DNA from: Beverwykella pulmonaria
Taxonomy: Eukaryota; Ascomycota; Dothideomycetes; Pleosporales; Melanommataceae
NCBI GenBank assembly: GCA_001599595.1
Contig: BCHH01000003.1
Span: 1,982,263 to 2,046,262 of the forward strand
DNA length: 64,000 nucleotides
Direction of reading: 5' to 3'
Under the pieces are notes generated by a model. The model was not told where the DNA came from. It saw only the letters and a program-made list of their open reading frames with translations, and made no database searches. Position 1 is the stretch's first letter; every line of letters begins with the position of its first letter. Of this stretch, positions 34,202 through 45,294 are shown one piece after another. The position numbers and the translations under genes are program-made.

Positions 34202-35283
34202 GAGGGTTGAGATAGCAAGGGTGGGCTAGGGAGAAATGGCTATGTTCGTTCGCGTAGATCATGGTTTATGCTTATAATAAAGATATACCATATACCTAGA
34301 GTGCATTTAGAACTTCGCTAAATTCAATTTCTGCTTGACGAACTACTGAGCAATATACTTGTAGATTCCAAATCCGAAATATCAAACACTAACCTCTAGA
34401 TGCACCTGCACTATGCTTCAGTGGTCTCAGTTCCAGTATAATATCACCTTATACGCATCTTCAAACAGATTAATTGAAGCCTCTGCTTACCTTCCTTCTC
34501 GTTCTTATTTCTTTTACCCTCTGATTTTTCTCCCTTGGTTCCAATCAGCAATACTCCGTCCGAGCCGTCTCACTTGAGCTTCTTCCATCCAATCCTTCCC
34601 CATGCTTAAATATCACCTCTCATCCTTGTCCTTGCCAACTTCCCTTCTTCCACTCCTCCACACAACCTATCTTCCTCAATCAATCATCAGCAATGACACG
34701 AAAACCTAAAGTAGTATTGTTGTCCAAACGTAAAGGCCACCCAAGTCACCTGAAATCATTCCTCCTTCGAATGGCGAGTCTGACTAGCAGTCCCCAGGCT
34801 CAGGAGACTAGCCACTGAGTCTAGGTACAACGTCTGAGCCCTCTTTCAATCTTCCCTTTCACATTTACTCTTTCCGTATTTAGAGCTGAACTTCTAATTG
34901 CATGTACAATCTTGTCGTGCTTCTATTTTACTGCATTCGGGCACATCATTGCACAACTTTCTGTGGTTTCAACACTGGGTATCTGGCACAAAATACTCCG
35001 AAATGGTTCCTGCTAAGTATATACACACATAATCAATACGTTTTCAACTCTCTATGTCCTTTGTTCGAATTATTAGCAGTCAGTCCATTCCCACCTGGCT
35101 CGACTCTCAAACTCAAGCATGTAATGTTAAAGATTGGAGCTTCGGGGAGCTCATCGCGTACGTGTTAAAAATTAAGCATGATACTTGAGTGCTTTTCCTG
35201 TAAAGAGAACTTCAAGGTCTCTTTCTGACTTTTGAGCATTGTTCAGAACATCTGTCTGAAGTTGATATCTTTCTTACGACACA
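34202..35283. other. Intergenic, with one candidate short ORF
   Basis: AT-rich 3' flank of the 708-aa gene, then a promoter-like CT-rich stretch (34610-34690) before ATG 34693, then plain sequence up to the LINE relic. Apart from the short frame listed separately I see nothing. Confidence 0.5.
34693..34818 (+). CDS. Candidate 41-aa small protein
   Basis: ATG 34693 follows a pyrimidine-rich, leader-like stretch ending CATCAGCAATG, the kind of context seen before real fungal starts. The 41-residue product is basic (TRKPKVVLLSKRKGHPSHLK) and resembles nothing I know. It might be the first exon of a larger gene, though I find no convincing continuation. Weak. Confidence 0.2.
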   Translation: MTRKPKVVLLSKRKGHPSHLKSFLLRMASLTSSPQAQETSH

Positions 35284-36240
35284 GCCCTGAGGGCCCTTGG
35301 AGTCTGGGTAAACCTAAAGCTGCAGTGGAAAGAACACATGAAACAGGCTACCTGCAAGGGGAATACCGCGTTCACGGCCCTCTCACGCATTACCGCCTCC
35401 ACCTGGGGCGCATCTACTCGGCGCTCGCGGCTACTCTACGTAGCAACAGTAAGGCCAGTTATGCTATATGGAGCCAGTCTAGATACAATAGAGCGGGACG
35501 CCAATAGCAAAGGCCACTCTCCGTCCACTACAGGACACCCAGAACACATGCCTCAGCCGCATCACTGGAGGATATAAGAGGACACCGCGCGCGGCGCTTG
35601 AACACGAAGCATCTATCCCCCCCTAGACCTACAGGTCGACCAGCTCGCCCTCCAGTATGCCGCACGAACAACGCCACTCCAGGTACAAGCCGAAACCAGG
35701 GCACTTCTCGACCAGGTCTGGACCTCCGCCCAGGATGTACGCCGGGGACCCGGACCCACGCGACCTCCAGTTGCCGCAGAGTTTTTCCAGGAGAGAGCCC
35801 TTGAGCGGGTATATGAAACCCAGGGATATCTCCAATATAAAGCGGGACAGGCCTCTTCCCAGGGGGGTTGAAGACGAAAAACATGACGACGATGACGGAA
35901 AACAGGGACCGAGCCATCCAAGAGGAAGGAGGCCACACTTATTAAGCACTGGGCGGAGCTTGAATGGAGGAGACGGTGACACCAGCTCGCGTGTGACAAA
36001 ACGGCGTGTACATGACGCACCCCATGGGAGACGCCTAAGGTCTCACTCTATGAGGGCCTCAGAAAGGCAGAAGCAACTGCACTATTCCTACTGCGCACAG
36101 AGGTTATAGGTTTTAACGGGTGATTGGCCTCCATTGGAGACCCGGGGATTCTCCCTCGGTGCGCCTGCAGCTGGCCGACACAAACAGTACGACATATCCT
36201 CTTATACTGTCCTAAATATGACCGTACCCACCTAGTTCGC
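35284..36240 (+). mobile_element. Tad1-like LINE relic (C-terminal part of the reverse-transcriptase ORF)
   Basis: Three frames pieced together read as the end of a Tad1-clade ORF2. From 35284 comes LGVWVNLKLQWKEHMKQA, AFTALSRITASTWG, RRSRLLYVATVRPVMLYGA. Then LQDTQNTCLSRITGGYKRTP and ALEHEASIPP, with a one-base frameshift in the C-run near 35620, then LDLQVDQLALQYAARTTPLQ. Later come HWAELEWRRRW, ALFLLRTEVIGFN and the Cys/His end CACSWPTQTVRHILLYCP. The catalytic YxDD part of the polymerase, the endonuclease and ORF1 are all missing. Several stops and shifts break it, so it is inactive. No poly-A tail or target duplication is visible. Confidence 0.8.
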
Positions 36241-36526
36241 GCAGGGACGGAGGTACGTACATACGATGTAGCTTACCCGTAGAGCTTCGAGAAATTCTTC
36301 TGATGTACGGTGCACGTACCCATCCCCACGTTGATGGGCCTCTATAGTTTCCGTTCATAGCTTTTAACTTAGTAAGTTTGATGAGTTGTCCATGACGTGC
36401 TGAATTTTCCAAGCAGTTTTGTACGTAAGATAATTGATTCTGTCCAGGTATCATCTATCAAAGCTCCAAATATCCCTTTCTATCCAACTGCACAACGTCG
36501 AATCCATCATCTCATGTCTGCCCCAC

Positions 36527-38631
36527 CTACACCTTCTCCTCAACATGATGCTCCTCGTCATGATGATGCAAGCCAACCGTCCGATCCGCAATGACACTGC
36601 TCCTCCTAAGCGTCGGGTCCTCATCATAATCTTTATCCAGGGCGTTCATCTGATCCTCCGTCTCATTGAGATGATGAAACAGGATCCAAATCAGTGCTCC
36701 CGCAATAAAACTCGCAACAGCCAGGCCAACAAACATCCACTCGATAGCAGGATCATAGAGGACGGGGTTGAGACCTTCGGAAATGGCGGAGCCAAAGGCG
36801 TTGGTGAGCAGAAACATGGATTGCACGAACGACTTCATGTTGGGAGGCGCTTTGGTGTATGCGTATTCGAGGCCAGTCACAGAGGCGAAAATCTCCGAGA
36901 TGCCGATTAGCATGTAGGCGCCGGTTTGGGTCGCGATGTGGATGTTCTGCATTCATTCATTAGTCTCTCTTCATGTAAATTGGATAAGAGCAGGGGTGGT
37001 AAAACGAACATTTCCCTGAATAACGCCATTCGCGTCCTTGGCGGCATCGCAAAGCGGGTGCTCGAAGCATGGCCCCGCCTTATAAATGTAAGCCTGAATA
37101 ACAGCAGCGTACACCATGGCGAGTCCACCGACCCAGAATCCCAAAACGATACGATTGATAGGCGGGAACGGGATTCGAGCTTTGCGTAGGGCCGGGTATA
37201 GAAAGCTGTCGAGGATGGGGAGGAAGACGATGATGGCAATGGGATCAAAGTTTTGCATGAGGTCGTTGGGGATGCCGTGGCCCAGCATTTGGCCAGCTAT
37301 CGGAAGCGCATTAGCGTTGTGATATTCGGTTGGAGGGGTAGAGTGGAGACGTACCTTGAGTGACAAAGTTGTTGGAGAAATTGCCGTACACCACCCAGTA
37401 AATCGGGTAGAAGCAGAAGACCTTGCAGGCAACCAGCGACCGCTTGACCTCCTCAACGAAATGGTCATCCCAATGCAGGACAGTGGTCTTTCCAGCCGCG
37501 GCATGGTGAGAAGGCTTCGCAGCGTCCATGTTCCGGCCCTTGATCATCATCCAGAGAACCTTGAACGCGTCTGTGATGACTGAACCCTGGGGAGGGCGGA
37601 CAACGTACACCTTGCGCCCCAGTACAAGCGTGAGTGTGCCCACCATGAAGACGCACAGACATAGTAGATAGGCAGACCAAAAGCCAACGTCGCGCTCCAT
37701 GTATGGGGTTGGCAGGAGTGAAAGGGATCCGACGTTGATACAGAAATAAAACACCATGTAGATCCGTTGGATCGTGATGGCAGGATCAATGATGACACGC
37801 TCGCCAGTCTTCTTGTCGTGGCCAATGGCCATTTGGCGACGCTTGTACTGGTCTGCAATCAGAGGAGCAACATTGGACTTGATGCCTCCCGTTCCAAGAC
37901 CAATGACGATGATAGCGACGATGAAACCTCCGATGCCAGAGCCATGCGCAAGGGCAGAAGGGATCGAAGTCGCGGTGAGGATGAGGAGGCCTATCATGTA
38001 CACGCCGCAGAAGATAAGGATCGTGTTGTACTTTCCAAGATACTGGTCTGCAATAATGGCACCCAGGATGGGCGTCACGTAGCACCAAAACTGGAAGAAA
38101 GTCTGGTCATGGAGGTCAGCTCAAGGTGGCTGCAACAGATGGCATGTGACCCTACCGTAAGTCCCGTCGCACCTTTATGTCCCATACCAAGCGCTCCACG
38201 TCCCAGACTGCCGTCCAAAGGTCGCTGCACGTAATTCTGGAAAATGCCCGATGCGCCATAGTAGGTAAAACGCTCGCACAGCTCAACAATAGCAACGAGG
38301 AAGGCAGCTTTGGGCAGCGGCTCTCCGACGTGTCGAAGCGTCTTCTTCTCTTCTTCCGTTGGACGCTCGGCATTGAATTCCTCATGATCGTCTTCATCGG
38401 TAACTAGACCCACTCCTTTCTCCGAGGGAGTGGAAGTGCCACCATGGCCAAGGTCAATCTTGTCGATTGGAAGGGGAGCACCAGAGAGGTCTTCGTGCTT
38501 GTTTTCCAGGCGGGGTTCATCCAACACCTGGTGTAACCTAGGATAGAGGAAGAGTTAGTATTCCGCCCGTGTCACAGTATGCGAACAGGTCCTACTCACT
38601 GCGCTGCGTTCGATGTATGTTCGGACGACAT
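36527..38631 (-). CDS. PTR2: PTR2-family proton-coupled di/tripeptide transporter
   Basis: Five exons, 38631..38600, 38537..38156, 38102..37355, 37296..37010 and 36946..36527, give 622 aa. Exon 1 codes only ten residues plus a split codon (MSSEHTSNAAQ). The POT-family proton-coupling ExxER motif is ELCER at residues 96-100, within VELCERFTYYG. The next signature FFQFWCYVTPILGAIIADQYLGKY spans the exon 2/3 junction. Also visible are FVTQAGQMLGHGIPNDLMQN across exon 3/4 and the late helices with IGISEIFASVTGLEYAY. Twelve helices are expected in the plasma membrane. It imports small peptides as nitrogen source. CGATAG and TGATAA motifs lie about 340-350 bases upstream (38978-38990), compatible with nitrogen control but not evidence of it. 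Confidence 0.93.
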
Positions 38632-40322
38632 GTTGAAAAGCAAAGCAATTCAGAAGCTTGACGCGCCTGAGCGGGACCCTCGAGGGTTCTCCTCATACTT
38701 ATTGCCTCCCTCACAATCTGCGCACCCACTCGTTTCACAGAATCAGTCCTAATCACCCTCGCCATAGCCGATGTAACACTTTAATCCATGGCCACCAAGC
38801 TCAACGCCAGCCTCAATCCGACACGGCGCCCGCATCGAAGCCTTCCCTCTTGGCGCCTTGTCTGCGCCAATCTGCAAGCCCTGCATGCTAGCTCGCGGCT
38901 CCATTCGCCACGTCCTGCAACAACCTTCCATAATGGGGGGTTCCGCGCCGATCGCTCGTTCACGCCACTATAACGGCGATAGTTTGATAACTTCGCAAAT
39001 GCCGAGTCCCGGCCTTCCAATCCAAGTTACCCCGCCATTTCTCGTTTTATGGTCTTTCTAACCCGCGTCGAGTGTAGGGGCTGCGATTGGCTGCGACGTT
39101 GTGCACGCGATAAGAACGCTTCGGATGCACCTTCGAATCTCAAATCCAAAATTCGGGGTCGCCATGCAGATCTTACCCAATGGCTGGCGGACCCACTCCC
39201 GAGATGTTGCTCGCGCGGTTTCGCGTATCCTCTCGCAACACCTCGAGAAAGAAAAAAAAAACCTGTAAGGGTCCTCCACCTCCGAGGCACGTTGCTGTCG
39301 GAGACCACCGACGTGGGGGAGAGTGCGGAGAATTCGTGCGAATGCTACGCGCTCACACCGTGTCTCACCACGTGCTTACTCAACTACGGGCGGCGGATTC
39401 GCATCCTGGAAACCATCAGCGCAAATAATTCGTATATCTGTTAGCGAAGCAAAAGAGCAGATAGAATCCCCAAGGATGCTTCTGATAGGTAGATAAGTAA
39501 TTGCATGCTCTAATCACACTTGCGAAGATTGTGTGCGTAGAAGGGAAATTGAGCGAACGAATCATAAGAGCATCCAATCTAATCACAGTATGATACGATC
39601 CAACTGCTACTTCGCAATCGTGTTGCGACACAGGCGCATCAGTACAGGGTAGCGTTCGCACCACCAAATGGTATACGAGTACCGGTATGCGTGACTAGGC
39701 CGCACATATGCGGAATGTAGACGATTATAGATTCCGCCCTGGTACTCGAGCACAGCGTGCGGGAACAATACTCGAACAGGCAACTGTGTAACCTTCTAGA
39801 ACCTCAGCATTGGAGCTGGTGATCGCCGCCCCGTCAGCGCTGCAGCAAGCAGCCGCGGAGGGCTGCAAGGCAAAATGCCAGACAACATTGTACAGATTCG
39901 GGCGTAAAGGTCAAAGGATGCAGAATATCATCGAATATGTACATACTCAGGATTAACATGTAAGCTGTGTGGCTGACGATTGATAAACAAAAGATTGGGG
40001 GTAAAAGTCATCACAGAAAAGGGCCGTGTTATGATGGTCCTGAAGGATGGAAAAAACAAGCATCGAGAAAGAATGATGGAAATCGAGAATGAAGTCCCCA
40101 GACGCAGTTGACAGATATATGTACGACATCTGCACTCAGTCAACCCTTGAACGCCGTAACAATGCTTGTCAACATCCCTTGCCCTAGTGCTTCAGAAATC
40201 ATGCAATACTGTGACAAACAACCAATGCTCTACCAGGCATTCCCCGGCGGAACCATACTCTTACAGGGCAGAAACGCAATATAACAAATGAAACGACACC
40301 TTAAAGAAAGCTTGTGTCTGTA
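38632..40322. other. 1.7 kb intergenic; no gene seen
   Basis: PTR2 promoter on one side, 3' flank of the zinc transporter gene on the other. The longest frame (39049-39444 plus, 131 codons) has no resemblance to known proteins and no promoter-like leader. Confidence 0.5.
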
Positions 40323-42138
40323 CTATTTCCCATTCTGGCAGCCCTTGATTCCAGGATCACAGCACTGCTTGCTGTTACCGCAATCGTCGCCACATTCAAG
40401 TAGACAGGCCTCTGCATCTCCTTGGACGCTGCCCAGCTTACTGTTGCGGCCCGAGCTTCTGTGGCTTCCACTGTTCGATGCGACAGGGTTATCCTCACCA
40501 CTGCTCTCGTCCGTTGCTCCCGTATGATCGTGGCTAGCGTCGAGGCAGAACTCGGGCTGGATTGTCGAAGAGTGGATACCGTATTCATGCAAACATTGGC
40601 GGATTTCGCGAGCAAGAGCCATGTACCGAGCCGAGCCCTCGTCTTTGAAGTCAAAGTTAACCTGGACGTGTAGCGAAGCGACGAGCTTGGAATCCGAGAG
40701 TTGCCAAACGTGGACGTGGTGGCAGGAGATAATGCCATCGAGTTCGGCGATGTCGTCTTTGATGTCGTCGACAGAGAGACCAGCAGGAACAGCCTGGAGG
40801 AGGATCCGGGAGGCTGCTTTGCACAGCGGAATAGCCGAACCAAGAATGATAACCGTAATGACCAGCGAGATCAGCGGATCTGAATAGAACCTCCACGAGT
40901 AATCAGTGAGCCAGATGATGAGCGCAGATGCGATAACGCCGACGTTGCCAAGCGCATCACCCAGGACGTGAAGGAAGACTCCACGCATGTTGAGGTCACC
41001 GTGAGAATGGCCATGGCCGCCCGACTTGGCCTGGCCCTGCGGCTGATTGTGCTTGTGGTCAGTGTGGCAATCTTGCTTCTTCTTGGGGCTCGAGTCGCCG
41101 GATGCCTTGCTTTTGGTCTTTTGCAGCAGCGGAGACTGTTCTGATGGACCATCGTCGTCTACCGGCGCAATCTCGCTGTCACCCTCAGATTCGGAATCGC
41201 TCGGCTCTATTCGCGATGACTCGATAATGCTGTTCCTGAAAGATGACGGGTGAACGTAGATCTCGTCGAGAGTAGAATATCCCCGAGACCTTGAACGATG
41301 ATGCTTCACTATGCGCTTGCCGGATGCTGATCTACGATGCGTCTTGTCCCCGGAAGGAATCCAAGAAATATCCGCTGCTCGAGATTTGCTTGTGTCTTGT
41401 TGTCCATTTGGTATAGCAGAGGGGAAGTTTCCAACGCGAGTCTGCGGCAGCACTTCGGCGACATTGCCGCCCTGATCGGCTACGGCAGGGTCTTCTGCAT
41501 GAGCCCCATGAGCATGACCTTCCTCTGCAGCATTGATACCATCCGAGTGTCCATGTGAATGTCCTCCGTGGCTGTGACCGTGGTCGTGGAAGAGGACGAG
41601 TCCAAGAAGGTTCGATGCGAGGCCAAAGCAGCCGACGATGAGAACTAATTTCGGGCTGGAGACTTCCTGCGGTTCGACGAATCGCTGGATCGCTTCGAGG
41701 AATATGGAGAGACAGAGGGCGACGAGGAAGACGCCGTTGACGAGGGCACCTAGAGTTTCAGCTCGTTGCCACTACAAGCCGTTAGCTCATGCTGTTGGAC
41801 AAGGAAAGACTGTTGCGCACCCCGTAAGTATAGGTCTTCGAATTCGTCTTCTGGTTCGCGACTTTGACAGCCCACAATCCAACACAGAGTGATAGCACAT
41901 CGTTGAGCTGCAGCGAACATTAGTACAGGCTCTTGGACGAATTCAAGATGCTGACAAACCATGTGAAAGGAGTCGGCGACGAGGGCGAGAGAGTGGACCG
42001 CATAGCCTAGGAATGTGCGTTAGTGTTGTCCCATGGAGCTCGTAGGATCGACTACCCACCAACTACAATTTCTAGGAGGAAGAAGGCTGAATCAATGGCC
42101 AGGAGGATCAAGATCCTGTTCGACTTGGAGAGTCCCAT
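40323..42138 (-). CDS. ZRC1: Cation diffusion facilitator, Zrc1/Cot1-type zinc transporter
   Basis: Four exons, 42138..42060, 42006..41960, 41907..41821 and 41771..40323, give 553 aa. Six helices of the CDF family are present. Zinc-site motifs of HxxxD form are HMLND (H41/D45) in helix 2 and HVLGD (H339/D343) in helix 5. A His-rich cytosolic loop after helix 4 (HDHGHSHGGHSHGHSDG and a second HGHSHGD block) plus a long Ser-rich insert with a basic patch separates them. The C-terminal domain has the usual HHVHVWQLSDSKLVASLHV. It ends in a Cys-rich tail (CLLECGDDCGNSKQCCDPG...C). Homologues load zinc, and in some cases cobalt, into the vacuole in exchange for protons. Exons 2 and 3 are very short, 47 and 87 bases. 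The symbol is by family, not by ortholog test. Confidence 0.92.
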
Positions 42139-42999
42139 GATAGCGGCGATATCGGAATCGGCGCGCGCGTTATCTGGTGGAGTATTGAACGCAAGGAGAA
42201 ACCAAAGAGCAGCTTTTAAGCTGCGGGCGAAGGAAGCGACACAGATGGAGAAGAAGCGCAAACGACAAAGGGCTGAGGGGCTGAGGGGAGAAGGTTATAA
42301 GATGTAGCGCTCGGGCAAAGTTCAGAGCGTCGAAGTGGCGTGCGTAAATGTCGTTGAATCTCTTGGCGGCGCTAGTAGGAAAACAGTTTAAATCGGCGAA
42401 CCCCTTACGACATCTCCACTAACACTAATTTGCTCTTCATTCCAGCATTCTCTACAGAGCGAATCATACCCTTAACTTGTCGGCCGTACGAACCCTCCAT
42501 TAGCTAACACGTGAAACAGTTACTGTTTGCTCTATGACGCTTGCTAATCGTCTAGGATGTTAGCGACGCCAGCCGAAGGGATCAGCATAATAAGCATCAA
42601 CCTAAAGACTTCAGCTCGCCAAATTCTGCAGCATGCGATCATGTCTGTCGCCAAAAGAGGTTCAAGCATGGACGCCTCGATATCTCTACAGGCTTTTCAA
42701 ATAAAAGACTCGTGATTGGACCCGCGGGAGTGGGAGGGTAAACTATCCCAAGACTGATCAATTTGAGGGTACGATACCTAAAAGAGATATGCCAAATAAT
42801 AGGTTCAAACTAGGACAGTATGTTAAATCACAAGTGTTGGATTATTAGATGCCAGGTTCGGTGATACCCGGACTTAACGGAACTCTAACACCACCATATC
42901 CTCTTTCCACACCTAAAAAGTATCCACATTGTACAAACTTCTCACTCTTCACCCTACCATCAAGCAAATTTTCTGCCATCATTACATAAATAACCCAGG
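42139..42999. other. Divergent intergenic region
   Basis: Holds the promoters of the zinc transporter (minus) and the SnoaL-like gene (plus). The minus frame continues open upstream of ATG 42138 for 41 codons, but that part lacks family similarity. Otherwise empty. Confidence 0.5.
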
Positions 43000-43506
43000 A
43001 TGACCTCCCCATCAGCCCTCCAAACAACTGCCGAAGCCTTCCTGGCAGCCTTCAAAGACCTCTCCGCATCCGACCATCTCGCCCTGCGCGCCGAAAACTG
43101 CACACACATCTTCGCTCCAGCGTCTTTAAACCCTCCACCGCCGAAATCAAACGCCGAGTTTGGCGAACATGCAACCAATCTTAACAAAATTATTAAGCAC
43201 TTCCCCGTCACCGCCAAGGAAACCCACATCAATGAGGCGGGGAAACAGATTGTCATCTGGGCCACGGGTGTGCCTGAGTTTAAAAAAGAGGTGAAAGGGA
43301 AGGAGGGTGAGGTGGATGAAAAAGAGTGGGAGTATACTGGAGAGTATGTTTTCATTTTGGACTTGGATGAAGAGGGAAAGATTAAGAGGATCGTGGAGTT
43401 CTTGGATAGCAAGAATACGATGACGTTGCTAGAGATGACGAAGAAGGCAAGAGAGAATCTTGCCGCCGCCTCCGGTGGGAGGAGCGAAGTAGAGTTCAAG
43501 TTCTAG
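43000..43506 (+). CDS. SnoaL/NTF2-like small protein
   Basis: Single exon, 168 aa. The pattern is an N-terminal helix with AEAFLAAFKDLSASDHLALRAENCTHIFAP, then strands with GEYVFILDLDEEGKIKRIVEFLDS. It is the fungal stand-alone SnoaL-like fold (NTF2 superfamily). Such proteins bind small molecules or act as isomerases and cyclases; many have no known function. An unusually Lys/Glu-rich loop (EFKKEVKGKEGEVDEKEWE, about residues 98-118) lies between strands. It faces the SMP-30-like gene tail to tail across 330 bases. Confidence 0.85.
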   Translation: MTSPSALQTTAEAFLAAFKDLSASDHLALRAENCTHIFAPASLNPPPPKSNAEFGEHATNLNKIIKHFPVTAKETHINEAGKQIVIWATGVPEFKKEVKGKEGEVDEKEWEYTGEYVFILDLDEEGKIKRIVEFLDSKNTMTLLEMTKKARENLAAASGGRSEVEFKF

Positions 43507-43836
43507 GTTGCTTTGTGGTAGGAAGCTCGTTAAATACAACTACATTCAAAGAAGTTCAACTCAGGTATTGAACATCGTGTGGGACTTCAGTGTGATATCT
43601 GGAGTGAAGTGTTCGTGAGCTTTTACTTGCTTGACCAAGGACAAGTATTGGTGGTCCATCAGGCGTTTTGGCGACAATGTTGATAAAAAGGCGGCAGCGG
43701 TATGAAGTACGGGTCCAATAAAAAGAACTCCCAGTGTCAAAGTATCTCATCCAATCTCAGGCGATGCATGTAAGACTCATCTCACAAAACCTTTCCGAAT
43801 CTCGCCCTCATTTCAAAGCTCTTTTAAAATTTCGTC
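43507..43836. other. Convergent 3' intergenic region
   Basis: 330 bases between two converging genes. It must hold both terminators; no coding signal or repeat is visible. Confidence 0.6.
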
Positions 43837-44835
43837 TCATATTTCGACCGCAACGACCCTACCCCCCTTCACAAAACTCCCATTAACCCTTCCAATCGTA
43901 CTCACATACAACACGCCCTCATCCTCCTTTCTCCTCCCAAACGCCACACTCGTCGGCCCAGCCAAATCCTCCACACTCAATCCCGCCACCGCCTCCTTCT
44001 CCCCGTCTTTCTTAACTTCGACCACCAACCCCGTGTTCCTTGCTACAAATATGCTTCCATCCCTCCCAATTGCAAAATCATCCGCGTCTATCATGCCATC
44101 CGCCACCGTCTCCACTGCCCCCTTCACCTCGGCGATCTCGCAGTCGATACGGAAGCGAGATAGTGCGCCAGTGGCAGAGTTACTGAAGTACACCCACTCC
44201 CCACTAACCCTCAACCCATTCACGCCCGCTTTGATGAAATTTCCACTCGCGTCCCGGCCGGGCTTGAGGCTCTCATCATCTAGGAGCACAACACTTTCTT
44301 TCGTCTGCACGTCTAGTTTCCAGATCAAGCCCGCCATGGAATCTGCGATGAGGAGAGTATGCGGATTCAGTTTCGCCATGCCATTCAGCAGTTCTCCTCC
44401 GGGCACATCCGCGATCTTCCCCACCACGGGCTTGCCTTCTGTCCTCAAATCCGCACTCCAGATCGAGTACACGCCGGGTGTTGGCGTGTTAGGCACTTGT
44501 CCAGCGACAAAGGCGAAGACGTCATTTTCCAACTCCGCAATTCCGAGTAAACCGGTGATATTCGTGTCGCTGCCGGCGAAGGAGTGGATGAGCGTGGAGG
44601 TAGGCGGGGACGCGGAGGGGTCAATGAGGTGGAGTTCGGGTGCTGTCAGGAGGGTGACGAGAAAGTGCCCGTTTGAGCGCACAGCGATGTTTTCGAGCCA
44701 GGTCGGGAGCGGGTATTGGTACACAGTCTTGACAGAAGGCATAATGGGACGGTGTGAAGTTGGAAGCGCGATTTGTATGGTGGATGTTATAAACGTGAGA
44801 GCTGTTAAGACGGTGGGGAGGAAGTTGAGATGCAT
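43837..44835 (-). CDS. Secreted SMP-30/gluconolactonase-like beta-propeller
   Basis: Single exon, 332 aa from ATG 44835; the frame extends upstream only to a TTG. Residues 1-25 (MHLNFLPTVLTALTFITSTI) look like a signal peptide. The rest forms six propeller blades: LENIAVRSNGHFLVTLLTAP, GLLGIAELENDVFAFVAGQ, LLNGMAKLNPHTLLIADSMAG, VNGLRVSGEWVYFSNSATGAL, DADDFAIGRDGSIFVARN, AGPTSVAFGRRKEDEGVLYVST. This is the group of fungal lactonase-like proteins usually labelled SMP-30/gluconolactonase/LRE-like. Substrate unknown. The Glu/Asn/Asp metal site of true SMP-30 is not certain here. Confidence 0.87.
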   Translation of the reverse strand: MHLNFLPTVLTALTFITSTIQIALPTSHRPIMPSVKTVYQYPLPTWLENIAVRSNGHFLVTLLTAPELHLIDPSASPPTSTLIHSFAGSDTNITGLLGIAELENDVFAFVAGQVPNTPTPGVYSIWSADLRTEGKPVVGKIADVPGGELLNGMAKLNPHTLLIADSMAGLIWKLDVQTKESVVLLDDESLKPGRDASGNFIKAGVNGLRVSGEWVYFSNSATGALSRFRIDCEIAEVKGAVETVADGMIDADDFAIGRDGSIFVARNTGLVVEVKKDGEKEAVAGLSVEDLAGPTSVAFGRRKEDEGVLYVSTIGRVNGSFVKGGRVVAVEI

Positions 44836-45294
44836 GTGACTTCGTTTGTTGGGTTTGTTGGGCGATGAAGCTGGAGAAAACAAAAATGAAAGAGGTATTA
44901 AGATCGGTTGTGTAGGGTACCTGGGTACAGTGCGAGCTTATTATACCAGCTCAAGTTTAAATCCTTTTCCGACGTGAATAGCGCCCTCGGATTCTACTTC
45001 TACTTTTTTTGGACCTATTATGCGGAACTAGTCAACAGGATCCGAAGAGTATGGCTTCGATAGATGCATCTCCTAGTTTTTATTCGTGGAGTTTCACACA
45101 GCCTTGCTGTTGGATGGAATGGCCCCTAGAGCTTGGCTGTATACTAGACGGCGCTAACCAATTCGGGATCATTCCAACGCCCTTCCGCCCTTTGCACCTC
45201 TCGTTCGACGCCCTACATCCAAGGCCAATATCTTCAATGTAGACCCTAATTCAATTAGCCATGTGAGGAAATACCGAAAAAGGGCCCCCGATAT
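44836..45294. other. Intergenic between the SMP-30-like gene and DUR3
   Basis: Upstream region of the SMP-30-like gene and 3' flank of DUR3. No gene, RNA or repeat seen. Confidence 0.5.

Noticed and set aside
39049..39444. 131-codon plus-strand frame
   Set aside because: No similarity, no leader, overlapped by opposite-strand frames.
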